Source of the DNA: UBA10649 sp963793105
GTDB lineage: Bacteria; Actinomycetota; Actinomycetes; S36-B12
Length of the DNA stretch: 64,000 bases
Assembly: GCA_963793105.1 (NCBI GenBank)
Contig: CAWBZB010000004.1
Location: 930,001 to 994,000, forward strand
Direction: 5' to 3'
The position numbers were made by a program, and so were the translations under genes. Under the pieces are notes generated by a model. The model worked only from the letters and a program-made list of their open reading frames with translations, was not told the origin of the DNA and did not search any database. This document shows, in pieces, positions 45,444-53,715 of the stretch (the stretch's first letter is position 1; each line of letters opens with the position of its first letter).

Positions 45444-46967
45444 CTACCGTCCTGAGTAGTTGGGCGCTTCGATGGTCATCTGGATGTCGTGGGGGTGGCT
45501 CTCCCGCAGCCCTGCGGCCGTGATGCGGACGAACGAGCCGCGCGCATGCAGCTCTGCCATCGTCTGCGCACCGGAGTAGCCCATCGCGGCCCTGAGCCCG
45601 CCGACCAGCTGGTGGGCCACCGCGCCGAGCGGGCCGCGGTAGGCCACCATGCCCTCGATCCCCTCCGGCACGAGCTTGTCGTCGCTGAGCACGTCGTCCT
45701 GGAAGTACCTGTCCTTGCTGTAGGAGCGCGCCTGCCCACGGGACTGCATGGCGCCGAGGGAGCCCATGCCCCGGTAGGACTTGTACTGCTTCCCGTTGAC
45801 GAACACGACGTCACCAGGCGCCTCCTCGCAGCCCGCGAGCAGCGAACCGAGCATGACCGTGTCCGCGCCCGCGACCAGCGCCTTGGCGATGTCGCCGGAG
45901 TACTGCACGCCGCCATCCCCGATGACCGGCACCCCCGCCGGACGGCAGGCGAGCGCAGCCTCGTAGATGGCCGAGATCTGCGGGACGCCCACGCCTGCGA
46001 CGACGCGGGTCGTGCAGATCGAGCCGGGGCCGACGCCGACCTTGACGCCATCGGCACCGGCATCCACGAGCGCCTGCGCGCCTGCGCGAGTGGCCACGTT
46101 GCCGCCGACGACGTCGACGCTCGACTGCTTCTTGAGCAGCCGCACCATGTCGACGACGGCCCGCGAGTGGCCATGGGCGGTGTCGACGATCAGGAAGTCC
46201 ACCCCCGCCTCGATCAGGGCGCGAGCCCGCTTCTCGGCGTCATCGCCGACTCCCACCGCGGCACCGACGACCAGCCGGCCGTTCGCGTCCTTGGTGGCGT
46301 GCGGGTACTTGTCCGCCTTGACGAAGTCCTTCACGGTGAACAGGCCCTGCAGCCGGCCCTGGTCGTCGACGAGGGGGAGCTTCTCCACCTTGTGGCCGGC
46401 CAGCAGGGCCAGCGCCTCCTCGGGGGCCACGCCGACCTTGGCGGTCACCAGCGGCATCGGGGTCATGACCTCGCGGACCGGACGCGTCATGTCCTCCTCG
46501 AAACGCATGTCGCGGTTGGTCACGATGCCGACGAGCACTCCGCCGGCGTCGATGACCGGCACGCCCGAGATCCGGTACCGGCCGCACAGTCGATCGACCT
46601 CTCCGAGGGCATCGTTCGGCGAGCACGTGATCGGGTCGTTCACCATGCCTGCCTCGGACCGCTTGACCAGGTCGGCCTGGGTGGCCTGCTCCTCGATCGG
46701 GAGGTTGCGGTGCAGCACGCCCACGCCGCCCTGGCGCGCCATGGCGATCGCCATCCGCGCCTCCGTGACCGTGTCCATGGCACTGGAGACCAGCGGCAGC
46801 TTCACCTCGATGTTCCGGGTCACCCGTGAGCCGGTGTCGACCTCGCTCGGGACGACGTCCGACTCCCCCGGAACCAGCAGCACGTCGTCGAAGGTGAGCC
46901 CCAGGTACCCGAACTTCTCGGGGACGCCGTCGTAGGCGAGGGAGTCGGGCGTCGGACGAGTCTCCAT
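45444..46967 (-). CDS. guaB: IMP dehydrogenase
   Basis: 507-aa NAD-dependent IMPDH (guaB2 type), the first committed step to GMP. A TIM barrel is interrupted by a CBS-domain pair (about 120-235; DPITCSPNDALGEV, VREVMTPMPLVTAKVG). The catalytic cysteine lies in GPGSICTTRVVAGVG, the monophosphate site in GDGGVQYSGDIAKAL and the flap in KSYRGMGSLGAM and RYFQDD. I chose ATG 46967 because the region upstream is Pro-rich and lacks similarity; a CGGAGA box lies upstream. It leads the guaB2-guaB3-ALDH-GMC series. Confidence 0.97.
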   Translation of the reverse strand: METRPTPDSLAYDGVPEKFGYLGLTFDDVLLVPGESDVVPSEVDTGSRVTRNIEVKLPLVSSAMDTVTEARMAIAMARQGGVGVLHRNLPIEEQATQADLVKRSEAGMVNDPITCSPNDALGEVDRLCGRYRISGVPVIDAGGVLVGIVTNRDMRFEEDMTRPVREVMTPMPLVTAKVGVAPEEALALLAGHKVEKLPLVDDQGRLQGLFTVKDFVKADKYPHATKDANGRLVVGAAVGVGDDAEKRARALIEAGVDFLIVDTAHGHSRAVVDMVRLLKKQSSVDVVGGNVATRAGAQALVDAGADGVKVGVGPGSICTTRVVAGVGVPQISAIYEAALACRPAGVPVIGDGGVQYSGDIAKALVAGADTVMLGSLLAGCEEAPGDVVFVNGKQYKSYRGMGSLGAMQSRGQARSYSKDRYFQDDVLSDDKLVPEGIEGMVAYRGPLGAVAHQLVGGLRAAMGYSGAQTMAELHARGSFVRITAAGLRESHPHDIQMTIEAPNYSGR

Positions 46968-47013
46968 GGGGTCTCCGGAGGGCGGGCGTGGTCGGGGGGC
47001 GATCTGCCCAAGG

Positions 47014-48009
47014 CTACTCGCCGACGGCATGCACGATTCGCGCGACGGTGTCGGTGAGATCGCTCACCATCTCGACGTGGTCGGGCAGCGCCCCCTCCGG
47101 CTCCCGCCAACCCGGCCCGCCGATGAGGACCGTGGGCGCCGGGCGCAACGAGGGAAGTCCCTCGAGCAGGGCCGGATCCGCCGTGCCCGGGATCTGCGCC
47201 CAGATGAAGACCACCGCGGGGCCGAGGCGCTGCACGGCACTGCGGAGAGCGCCGATGGGCATGCTCGCCCCGAGGATGCGGGCATCGATCCGCCGCTCGG
47301 CGAGGGCGGCCGCCACTGCCCACAGGACCAGCGAGTGCATCTCGTCGGGGGCGCAGGCGAGGACGACCGACCGGTGTCCTTGGGAGATGGCGGCGGATCG
47401 GACCCTGCCGGACAGGGCATCCTGGATGGCCGCGCTCAGGGCGTGCTCCACCTCGATCCCACGACCGTCGTTGCTCCACTGCTGACCGACGCCCACCAGG
47501 ACCGGCACCAGCAGGGTGTCCCACGTCCACACGACGCCGCGCCTGTCGAGGCTGTCGTGGATGATGGCCGAGCAGGCTGCCGTGTCGAGGGACTGCGCCG
47601 CGCGAGCCAGCCCGCGCGCCGTGGGGCCGCCGCCGGGCACGGGCACCACCCGTCCGCCGCCGGCCCGGCCGGGGGTCTGGATATCGGAGGCGTCGAGCAC
47701 ACCGCCGGCCGCGGGGCCCGGCAGCTCGGTGACGGGAGCCAGGTCGCGCGCGTCGACGATGAGGTCACGGGCGGCGCGGGCCGCCTCGGACGGCGAGATC
47801 CCGGCGATGACCAGCCGGCGCATGTGCTCCAGGCGCGCGAGGTCCTCGGGGCAGTACCTCCGGTGCGAGCCCGGGAGATGCTCGCTGGGCCCGATCCCGT
47901 ACCTGCGGTCCCAGGTCCGCAGCGTGGCCGGCGCCACTCCCATCCGGCGGGCCACCGCCGCGACACTCAGGCCCAGGGGGGCGTCCGACGGGGTTGCCTC
48001 GCTGCTCAC
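47014..48009 (-). CDS. MerR-family regulator with cobalamin-binding (CarH/LitR-like) domain
   Basis: 331-aa regulator. A MerR-type winged helix lies at about 14-80 (LSVAAVARRMGVAPATLRTWDRRYG, HRRYCPEDLARLEHMR). After a Gly/Pro linker comes a helical bundle with the Wx9EH motif (W178, E188-H189) that caps adenosylcobalamin in CarH, then a Rossmann-like domain with E223-M-H225, matching the ExH B12-ligand motif, although the following glycine is a valine. Known CarH/LitR proteins release DNA on light-triggered B12 photolysis; light response here is untested. It is divergent from whiB3, with a dyad at 48075 between them. GTG 48009 is the likely start. Confidence 0.78.
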   Translation of the reverse strand: MSSEATPSDAPLGLSVAAVARRMGVAPATLRTWDRRYGIGPSEHLPGSHRRYCPEDLARLEHMRRLVIAGISPSEAARAARDLIVDARDLAPVTELPGPAAGGVLDASDIQTPGRAGGGRVVPVPGGGPTARGLARAAQSLDTAACSAIIHDSLDRRGVVWTWDTLLVPVLVGVGQQWSNDGRGIEVEHALSAAIQDALSGRVRSAAISQGHRSVVLACAPDEMHSLVLWAVAAALAERRIDARILGASMPIGALRSAVQRLGPAVVFIWAQIPGTADPALLEGLPSLRPAPTVLIGGPGWREPEGALPDHVEMVSDLTDTVARIVHAVGE

Positions 48010-48074
48010 GCGGCCATTGTGGGCCCCTCGAGGGGAGGCCGCGACCCGAAGGCTCCCAACGCGCCGAAAATACT

Positions 48075-48117
48075 TCAAGAAAAGATCTTGACCAACTTAT
48101 GAAACGTTTTGTAGAGT
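48075..48117 (+). promoter_or_regulatory. whiB3 promoter with overlapping dyad
   Basis: A -35 TTGACC (48088-48093) and -10 TAGAGT (48112-48117) with an 18-nt spacer precede whiB3. A perfect dyad TCAAGA-N5-TCTTGA (48075-48091) overlaps the -35 box. The segment 48064-48115 is markedly AT-richer than its surroundings. The divergent MerR/B12 regulator is the natural candidate to bind here, but this is inference. Confidence 0.6.
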
Positions 48118-48161
48118 GGTCACCAGCAGCCAGTCCGACGCACGATCAGAAGGAGAACGCC

Positions 48162-48479
48162 ATGGCCGACGTATCCCGGCTCCCGGGTCCCAATGCCGAC
48201 TTCTGGGACTGGCAGCTTGACGGGGCCTGCCGTGGCGAGGACCCCAGCCTGTTCTTCCACCCCGACGGGGAGCGTGGCCCGGCCCGGTCCGCCCGCGAGA
48301 CGGCCGCCAAGGCCATCTGCGCCGGCTGCCCCGTGCGCATGCTCTGCGCCGAGCACGCACTCGAGGTCCGCGAGCCGTACGGCGTGTGGGGCGGGATGTC
48401 CGAGGAGGACCGCGAGGCGGTCTACCGGCGCAGGCGTCTCGGCGCGACCGCGACCGGAGCGGACCAGCTCACCGCCTGA
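48162..48479 (+). CDS. whiB3: WhiB-family iron-sulfur regulator, WhiB3/WhiD type
   Basis: 105-aa WhiB-like [4Fe-4S] protein. The four cluster cysteines are C23, C53, C56 and C62 (GACRGED, CAGCPVRMLC), followed by the GVWGGMSEEDR turn and a basic C-terminus (YRRRRLG). The LPGPNADFWDWQL start and FFHPDGERG segment match WhiB3 of mycobacteria and WhiD of Streptomyces, as does the position near groEL1-groES. These proteins bind the sigma factor and respond to NO, O2 or redox state. ATG 48162 has AAGGAG 7 nt upstream. Confidence 0.93.
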   Translation: MADVSRLPGPNADFWDWQLDGACRGEDPSLFFHPDGERGPARSARETAAKAICAGCPVRMLCAEHALEVREPYGVWGGMSEEDREAVYRRRRLGATATGADQLTA

Positions 48480-48524
48480 CCTCGAGTTCCTCGCTCCACC
48501 CGCTCCACCCCCTCCACCCCCTCT

Positions 48525-48586
48525 GCCGAGTGGCCAGTTGTTGCGGCTCCCGGCGGGCCGGGAGCCGCAACAACTGGCCACTCGGC
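48525..48586. terminator. Perfect 29-bp inverted repeat between convergent genes
   Basis: Arms 48525-48553 and 48558-48586 are perfectly complementary with a 4-nt loop, in the 136-nt gap between convergent whiB3 and the SARP-type gene. It should end both transcripts. The arm contains AGTGGCCAGTTGT followed by GC and GCTC, nearly the same word as in the arm at 28087. Confidence 0.85.
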
Positions 48587-48615
48587 GGGGGGTTTCGGGT
48601 GAGGTTCGAGGGAAC

Positions 48616-50430
48616 TCAGTGGGCGGCCGCAGCCAGGAGCCGGTCGAGCTCCGGGTTGTCGATCCCGTCGGCCAGCAGCACCGCGGCCTCCGCGTCGCCG
48701 TCGACGCCCAGGGCCGCACCATGGAGCATCGAGCGCACCGTCAGCTCGCGCATCGACGTCCGCGACGCCAGCGTGCGCATCGACGCCACCCACCTGGCCG
48801 TCTCCGGATGACCATGCCGACGGCCCACCTCGCACAGGGCGTCCAAGATGTAGACATCGAGCCACACGTACGGGTCCGCGAGCCGGTTGCAGCGAACCCG
48901 TGCGTCGGCCAGCAGGTCGAAGGCGCCTGCCACGTCGCCGGACGACTCGGCGACCAGGGCCAGCCCACGCGCAGCCATCCCCTCCCAGCAGGGGTCGCCC
49001 AGCTGACAGGCACGCGCGAACGACTGCTCCAGGAAGGCGGCAGCAGAGGTCACGTCACCCCTGGCCAGCTCCACCTCCCCCCGCAGCGCCTGCGGCCAGG
49101 GCACGACGGCCAGCCACCGATCCTGCTGCGCGAGCTCGAGGGACTGGTCCAGGCAGTCGGCAGCGTCGTCCAGATCGCCCCTGAGCAGGTGGACGCGGCC
49201 GCGCATGGACAACGCGAAGGACGCACGTCTCATGTCGCCGCAGTCACGTGACAGGCGCACGGCCTCGTCGAGGTACGCGAGTGCCGCCGGGTAGTCCGCC
49301 CGATCGCTCTCGACCGAGCCGAGGTAGGTGGTCGCCTTCGCCGCGGTCCGTGGCGAGCCGTCCGCGAGGGCCAGGGCGTCGGTGAGCCGGAGCTGAGCCC
49401 GGTCATAGCGAGCGCGCAGGAAGTCGACATACCCGAGCTCGGCCCGGACCTGACCCATCGCCGCCCGGTCGTCGTGCTCCTCGGCGATGCGATCGGCCGA
49501 GTACAGCGCTGCCAGGCCGTCCTCGTCCATGCCCCGCAGCGAGTGGATCAGGGCCTCGGCCAGGGCGAGGCGCGCGGTCACCTGCATCGCCGGCCCCGCC
49601 TGGGCATCGGCCAGCCGAACCGCGGTCCGCAACGACTCGACACCGGCCTCGGTAGCACCCGCGGAGACGGCGGCCGAGCCCGCCTCCACGACCGCGGCGA
49701 TCGACGCTGCCGTCGCCGGCCCCTGCTCCGGCCGCGCTGGGCGGCGCAGCGCCGACTCGATCGCGCCGCCGGGCGGAACCCCGAGCTCCACGTCCAACCG
49801 GGTCGAGATCGCGTCGTAGCGTCGGCGAGCGGCATCCTCGTCACCGAGCCTTCGATACAGCCGGATCACCAGGGCCTCGTGGTTCTCGTCCAGCGGGCTC
49901 ATCGCCGCAGCCCTCGTGGCGTAGTCCAGGGCGGCGTCGAGCTGCCCCGACGACAGCGACCCCAGCGCCGCCTCGTGCAGGATGGACTCCGATGCGGCGG
50001 CGAGTCGCTGCTGCTCAGACTGCAGCCACGCGTCGAAGCCCGCCGCGCCACGTACGGAGAGTCCCTCGAGCAGGCTCGCGCCCAGACTGGGCATCGCCAC
50101 GGCCTCGGACCAGGTGCCCCGGGAGACGACGTCGACGTCGACCACCGCGCCTGGGGGCAGCTCCAGCCTGAGGGGGTCGCCCTCGAGAGTGGCGCCCGGG
50201 CCAAGGCCCCGACGCACCTCGGACAGGCTCCAGCGCAGGGCACGTAGCGGGTCGTCCGCCTCGTCGAACAGCAGCGCGGCCGACTGCGAGCGGGTGGGCG
50301 GCCGCTCGGCCAAGACGAGATAGGCGAGCAGCCCCCAGCTCTTCTGGCTCCGGAACTGGTAGGTCGGCCCTAGGTCGTGCTCGATCCGCGGCCGACCCAG
50401 CAGGTGCACGGTCAGGCTCATTCGCGGCAT
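48616..50430 (-). CDS. SARP/BTAD-type transcriptional regulator with TPR-like region
   Basis: 604-aa regulator. Residues about 5-95 form an OmpR-like winged helix (LLGRPRIEHDLGPTYQFRSQKSWGLLAYLVLAERPPTRSQSAALLF), about 100-240 the bacterial transcriptional activation domain (BTAD; ALDYATRAAAMSPLDENHEALVIRLYRRLGDEDAARRRYDAI), and about 260-590 a helical repeat region like TPRs. There is no NB-ARC ATPase. Starts at 50430 or 50421 are both possible; the first has GGGACG at a better distance. The frameshifted redoxin and a DUF4242 gene follow upstream on the same strand, so it may respond to their substrate. Confidence 0.75.
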   Translation of the reverse strand: MPRMSLTVHLLGRPRIEHDLGPTYQFRSQKSWGLLAYLVLAERPPTRSQSAALLFDEADDPLRALRWSLSEVRRGLGPGATLEGDPLRLELPPGAVVDVDVVSRGTWSEAVAMPSLGASLLEGLSVRGAAGFDAWLQSEQQRLAAASESILHEAALGSLSSGQLDAALDYATRAAAMSPLDENHEALVIRLYRRLGDEDAARRRYDAISTRLDVELGVPPGGAIESALRRPARPEQGPATAASIAAVVEAGSAAVSAGATEAGVESLRTAVRLADAQAGPAMQVTARLALAEALIHSLRGMDEDGLAALYSADRIAEEHDDRAAMGQVRAELGYVDFLRARYDRAQLRLTDALALADGSPRTAAKATTYLGSVESDRADYPAALAYLDEAVRLSRDCGDMRRASFALSMRGRVHLLRGDLDDAADCLDQSLELAQQDRWLAVVPWPQALRGEVELARGDVTSAAAFLEQSFARACQLGDPCWEGMAARGLALVAESSGDVAGAFDLLADARVRCNRLADPYVWLDVYILDALCEVGRRHGHPETARWVASMRTLASRTSMRELTVRSMLHGAALGVDGDAEAAVLLADGIDNPELDRLLAAAAH

Positions 50431-50462
50431 CGTCCCACGGCGACCACCGTGCAGTGGCCCGA

Positions 50463-51111
50463 TCAGGCCAGCAATGCGGCCGCGGTCAGCACCCGGGGAT
50501 CCGGGAAGTCCTCGCAGTACTGGTAGGCGTACGCGAGCCGCACGCGGCCGTCCGCCCCGACGACGTACTCCCCGACCGCACGCCACGGGTCGTCGACGGG
50601 CGCACGACCCCGCTCCCGCCGATCTCGCTGGAAGTCAGCGCCGAGCCGGCGCTCGTGCGCCCAGTACTCCGATGGCGCATCGAACAGGACCCGCTCGACC
50701 GACCACTGCCCGAGCCCGTACGCGCGGTAGGCCTCGTGGTCCGGGTCGCTGAGCACGACACACGGGATCCCCTGCTCCCGGCGGTAGACGTCGGCTCGCT
50801 CCGGCTCGCCCTGCGTCACGACCACGGGCGTCAACCCGGCATCGACGTAGGAGGCGAGCTTCGTTTGCCAGACGATGGCCGCGCTCGATGCCGCAGCTGC
50901 ACCCGAAGTGGCGCCAGAACATGATCAGCGCCGGACCGTCGGCCCAGAACTGCGAGAGCCTTCGCTGCGTTCCGGTGTGGTCGGCGAGGGAGAGGTCAGG
51001 GGCGAGGGCCCCCCGCCGAAGCGGCGCGCCCTCGCCCTCGGTCGGCCCTGCCGTCCACGCCTCGAGCCATTCGGACTCCGCAGCCTCGTTGAGTGTTCTC
51101 AGGTCCGTCAT
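50463..51111 (-). pseudogene. Redoxin (AhpC/TSA-like) protein split by a frameshift
   Basis: The first part, from ATG 51111, encodes MTDLRTLNEAAESEW up to FWRHFGCSCGIER, a thioredoxin-fold peroxiredoxin-like start. Near 50877-50885 the protein continues in another frame with AIVWQTKLASYVDAGLTPVVVTQGEPERADVY to the stop at 50463, matching the second half of the same fold. The total span (649 nt) is one base more than a 215-codon frame, so a single inserted base, probably a G in the GCGCGGCC run, explains it. This could be a real pseudogene or a sequencing error. The cysteine pair is CSC rather than CxxC. It lies 9 nt after the DUF4242 gene. Confidence 0.75.
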
Positions 51112-51120
51112 CGTCCGCGC

Positions 51121-51372
51121 CTAGTCGTGCTGGCTCACGGGGTAGATCTCGTCCGCGACGAGGCCGTGGGCCTTCGCGTGGCAGGCGTTCGCGGCGGCTG
51201 CATCGGGTGCGTCGACCAGGCAGAAGATCTTGCCGGCCTCCTCGTCCACCCAGTACCGCACGTAGTTCACGCCGAACTCCTCCTGCGTTGCCACATCGGC
51301 TGCGTGCGCGCCCGCGACGTCGGCTTCCGTCACGCCACCCTCGACGGTGTGGACATCCATGAACAACGGCAT
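51121..51372 (-). CDS. DUF4242 (SCO4226-like nickel-binding) family protein
   Basis: 83-aa ferredoxin-fold protein. MPLFMDVHTVEGGVTEADVAGAH, the YVRYWVDEEAGKIFCLVDAPD strand pair and a histidine-containing ACHAKAHGLVADEIYPV end are the marks of DUF4242. The Streptomyces relative SCO4226 binds nickel; metal binding here is inferred from the histidines. ATG 51372 has AGGAGA 6 nt upstream. It leads a short unit with the split redoxin. Confidence 0.8.
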   Translation of the reverse strand: MPLFMDVHTVEGGVTEADVAGAHAADVATQEEFGVNYVRYWVDEEAGKIFCLVDAPDAAAANACHAKAHGLVADEIYPVSQHD

Positions 51373-51478
51373 GTGCTCTCCTGATGGTCTGGGCCCCTCG
51401 GGACCGGCGTTGGTGTCCATCACAGGAGATCGTGCGCGCGTGTGACCCGGCGTTTGACGCCGTCCGATACACGCGAAA

Positions 51479-51536
51479 CGACCCGGGTGATCGCGAAGCC
51501 TCGCCATCAGGCGGGACTCCGCGACCTCCCGGGTCG
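51479..51536 (-). terminator. Hairpin downstream of groEL1
   Basis: CGACCCGGG at 51479-51487 pairs perfectly with CCCGGGTCG at 51528-51536; a second CGCG pair strengthens the inner part. It lies just after the groEL1 stop at 51549 and probably ends the groES-groEL transcript. The rest of 51373-51548 shows no gene. Confidence 0.6.
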
Positions 51537-51548
51537 CGTCGAACGTGA

Positions 51549-53180
51549 CTAGTGCGAGTGGCCGTGGTGCGAGTGGCCGTGACCGTTTCCGGCCTCACCC
51601 TCGTCGTCTTCCTTCTTCTCGACGACGAGCGCCTCCGTGGTCAGGAGCATCGCCGCGATCGAGGCGGCGTTCTCCAGCGCCGAGCGCGTCACCTTGACCG
51701 GGTCGATGACGCCCGCTTCGACGAGGTCCACGTACTCCCCGGTGGCGGCGTTCAGGCCATGCCCGGCCGGCAGCTCGGCAACCTTGGAGACGACGACGTA
51801 GCCCTGCTCGCCGGCGTTCTCGGCAATCCAGCGCAGCGGCTCGACCATCGAGCGGCGAACGATCCCCACGCCCGTGGCCTGGTCGCCGGTGAGACCGAGG
51901 TCGCCGTCGAGAGCATGTGCGGCCTGGACGAGTGCCGTTCCGCCTCCCGAGACGATGCCCTCCTCGATCGCCGCGCGGGTGGCCGACACGGCGTCCTCGA
52001 CGCGGTGCTTCTTCTCCTTGAGCTCGACCTCGGTGTGGCCGCCGACCTTGATGACGACAACCCCGCCGGAGATCTTGGCGAGCCGCTCCTGGAGCTTCTC
52101 GCGATCCCAGTCGGAGTCGCTCCGCTCGATCTCCGCGCGGATCTGCGCCACCCGGGCGTCGACCTCTGCCGCGTCTCCGCCACCGTCGACGATCGTCGTG
52201 TTGTCCTTGGTGACGACGACGCGGCGGGCGCTGCCGAGCACCTCGAGACCGACCTGGTCGAGCTTGAGCCCGACCTCGGGCGAGACCACCTGGGCACCCG
52301 TCAGGACCGCGAGGTCCTGCAGGATCGCCTTGCGTCGATCGCCGAAGGCCGGGGCCTTCACGGCACACGAGGAGAACGTTCCGCGGATCCGGTTGACGAC
52401 CAGGGTCGACAGCGCCTCTCCGTCCACGTCCTCGGCGATGATGAGCAGCGGCTTGCCGGCCTGGACGATCTTCTCCAGCAGCGGCAGCAGCTCCTGCACC
52501 GACGAGATCTTGCCCTGGACCAGCAGGATGCGGGCATCCTCCAGGACGGTCTCCATGCGATCGGGATCGGTCACGAAGTAGGCGGAGATGAAGCCCTTGT
52601 CGAACTGCATGCCCTCGGTGAACTCGAGCTCCAAGGAGGTCGTGCTGGACTCCTCCACGGAGATGACGCCGTCCTTGCCCACCTTGTCGAAGGCGTCGGA
52701 GATCAGCTCGCCGATCTCGCGGTCCTGCGAGGAGATGGTGGCGACGTTGGCGATCTCGTTCTTGTCGGCCACCTCGCGGGCGTTGGCGAGCAGTGCTGCC
52801 GTCACGGCCTGCACGGCCTTGTCGATCCCGCGCTTGATGTCCATGGGCGAAGCGCCAGCAGCGACCTGCTTCAGGCCCTCGCGGACCATGGCCTGGGCCA
52901 GGACGGTCGCGGTGGTGGTGCCGTCACCTGCGACGTCGTTCGTCTTGGTGGCGACCTCCTTCGCGAGCTGCGCCCCGAGGTTCTCGTACGGGTTGTCGAG
53001 CTCGATCTCACGGGCGATCGTCACGCCGTCATTGGTGATCGTGGGCGCGCCCCACTTCTTGTCGATGACGACATTGCGGCCCCTCGGGCCAAGCGTCACC
53101 TTCACGGCGTCGGCGAGTGCGTTGACACCGCGCTCGAGGCTGCGGCGGGCGTCCTCGTCGAATTCCAGAATCTTGGCCAT
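51549..53180 (-). CDS. groL: 60-kDa chaperonin GroEL1
   Basis: 543-aa ATP-dependent chaperonin subunit. The N-terminal KVTLGPRGRNVVIDK and DVAGDGTTTATVLAQ nucleotide motifs and the central EGMQFDKGFISAYFVTD are intact. The C-terminus ends in GHGHSHHGHSH instead of the GGM repeats of the housekeeping GroEL2; this His-rich tail marks the groES-linked GroEL1 of actinobacteria, which has special roles such as biofilm lipid synthesis or metal handling in mycobacteria. It follows groES with a 106-nt gap holding a hairpin. A separate GroEL2 gene is expected elsewhere. Confidence 0.96.
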   Translation of the reverse strand: MAKILEFDEDARRSLERGVNALADAVKVTLGPRGRNVVIDKKWGAPTITNDGVTIAREIELDNPYENLGAQLAKEVATKTNDVAGDGTTTATVLAQAMVREGLKQVAAGASPMDIKRGIDKAVQAVTAALLANAREVADKNEIANVATISSQDREIGELISDAFDKVGKDGVISVEESSTTSLELEFTEGMQFDKGFISAYFVTDPDRMETVLEDARILLVQGKISSVQELLPLLEKIVQAGKPLLIIAEDVDGEALSTLVVNRIRGTFSSCAVKAPAFGDRRKAILQDLAVLTGAQVVSPEVGLKLDQVGLEVLGSARRVVVTKDNTTIVDGGGDAAEVDARVAQIRAEIERSDSDWDREKLQERLAKISGGVVVIKVGGHTEVELKEKKHRVEDAVSATRAAIEEGIVSGGGTALVQAAHALDGDLGLTGDQATGVGIVRRSMVEPLRWIAENAGEQGYVVVSKVAELPAGHGLNAATGEYVDLVEAGVIDPVKVTRSALENAASIAAMLLTTEALVVEKKEDDEGEAGNGHGHSHHGHSH

Positions 53181-53230
53181 CAGATACGTCTCCCACGCAT
53201 GGTGCGGTGTTGTTCAGGACAGGCGAAACA

Positions 53231-53273
53231 GTGGCCCGCCGTGCGAACGCCTTCGCGCTGCACGACGGGCCAC
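53231..53273 (-). terminator. Intergenic hairpin between groES and groEL1
   Basis: GTGGCCCG-C-CGTGC (53231-53244) pairs with GCACG-A-CGGGCCAC (53260-53273), a 14-position stem with one mismatch. It may attenuate or process the groES-groEL message so the two proteins are made in different amounts. Confidence 0.55.
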
Positions 53274-53286
53274 GTGCGAGTTTCGA

Positions 53287-53586
53287 CTACTTCTCGACGA
53301 TGGCGAGCACGTCGCGCGCGGAGAGGAGCAGGTACTCCTCGCCGTTGTACTTCACCTCGGTGCCGCCGTACTTGCTGTAGATAACGGTGTCGCCGACCTT
53401 GATGTCGAGGGGGATGCGCTTGTCGCCATCCTCATCGAATCGGCCGGGGCCGACGGCCAGGACCTTGCCCTCCTGGGGCTTCTCCTTGGCGGTGTCGGGG
53501 ATAACGAGGCCGGAAGCAGTGGTCTGCTCGGCGTCGAGGGTCTGGACCAGAATGCGGTCCTCGAGCGGCTTGATGGAGACCGACAC
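53287..53586 (-). CDS. groES: 10-kDa co-chaperonin GroES
   Basis: 99-aa co-chaperonin. VSVSIKPLEDRILVQ start, GLVIPDTAKEKPQEGKVLAVG mobile loop region and the VIYSKYGGTEVKYNGEEYLLL roof/hairpin are present. GTG 53586 has GGAGG 8 nt upstream, which decides it over more distant in-frame starts. It caps GroEL rings during folding. Expression is likely controlled by HrcA through the CIRCE-like elements upstream. Confidence 0.96.
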   Translation of the reverse strand: MSVSIKPLEDRILVQTLDAEQTTASGLVIPDTAKEKPQEGKVLAVGPGRFDEDGDKRIPLDIKVGDTVIYSKYGGTEVKYNGEEYLLLSARDVLAIVEK

Positions 53587-53654
53587 GGTTACATCCTCCG
53601 GGATGTCGGTAGGCCGTCCTGTCGGACGGCGCTCGGCTGGGTCAGGTACTAGAT

Positions 53655-53681
53655 CTGGCAGTCCCACAGGGGGAGTGCCAG
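53655..53681. promoter_or_regulatory. CIRCE-like element 2
   Basis: CTGGCAGTC-N9-GAGTGCCAG has the CIRCE arrangement (9-N9-9), with divergence from the consensus TTAGCACTC-N9-GAGTGCTAA. It lies near the expected transcription start of groES, 46 nt from the stronger element. Confidence 0.6.
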
Positions 53682-53686
53682 ATACG

Positions 53687-53715
53687 ACAGTACGCACCGA
53701 TTAGCACTCCGTCAA
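53687..53715 (-). promoter_or_regulatory. groES promoter
   Basis: On the minus strand, -35 TTGACG (53715-53710), 17-nt spacer, -10 TACTGT (53692-53687). The upstream CIRCE overlaps the -35 and spacer, and the second CIRCE-like element covers the start point, as expected for HrcA repression. Confidence 0.75.

Noticed and set aside
20208..48586. CRISPR array made of the GTGGCCAGTTGT repeats
   Set aside because: The units are single palindromes kilobases apart with no spacers in series and no cas genes.
50635..51111. 158-aa frame as an intact redoxin gene
   Set aside because: Its C-terminal half is Arg-rich nonsense, while the other frame carries the expected redoxin continuation, so the gene is frameshifted.
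51552..53384. 610-aa plus-strand frame over groEL
   Set aside because: Antisense shadow of groEL, lacking any recognisable domain.
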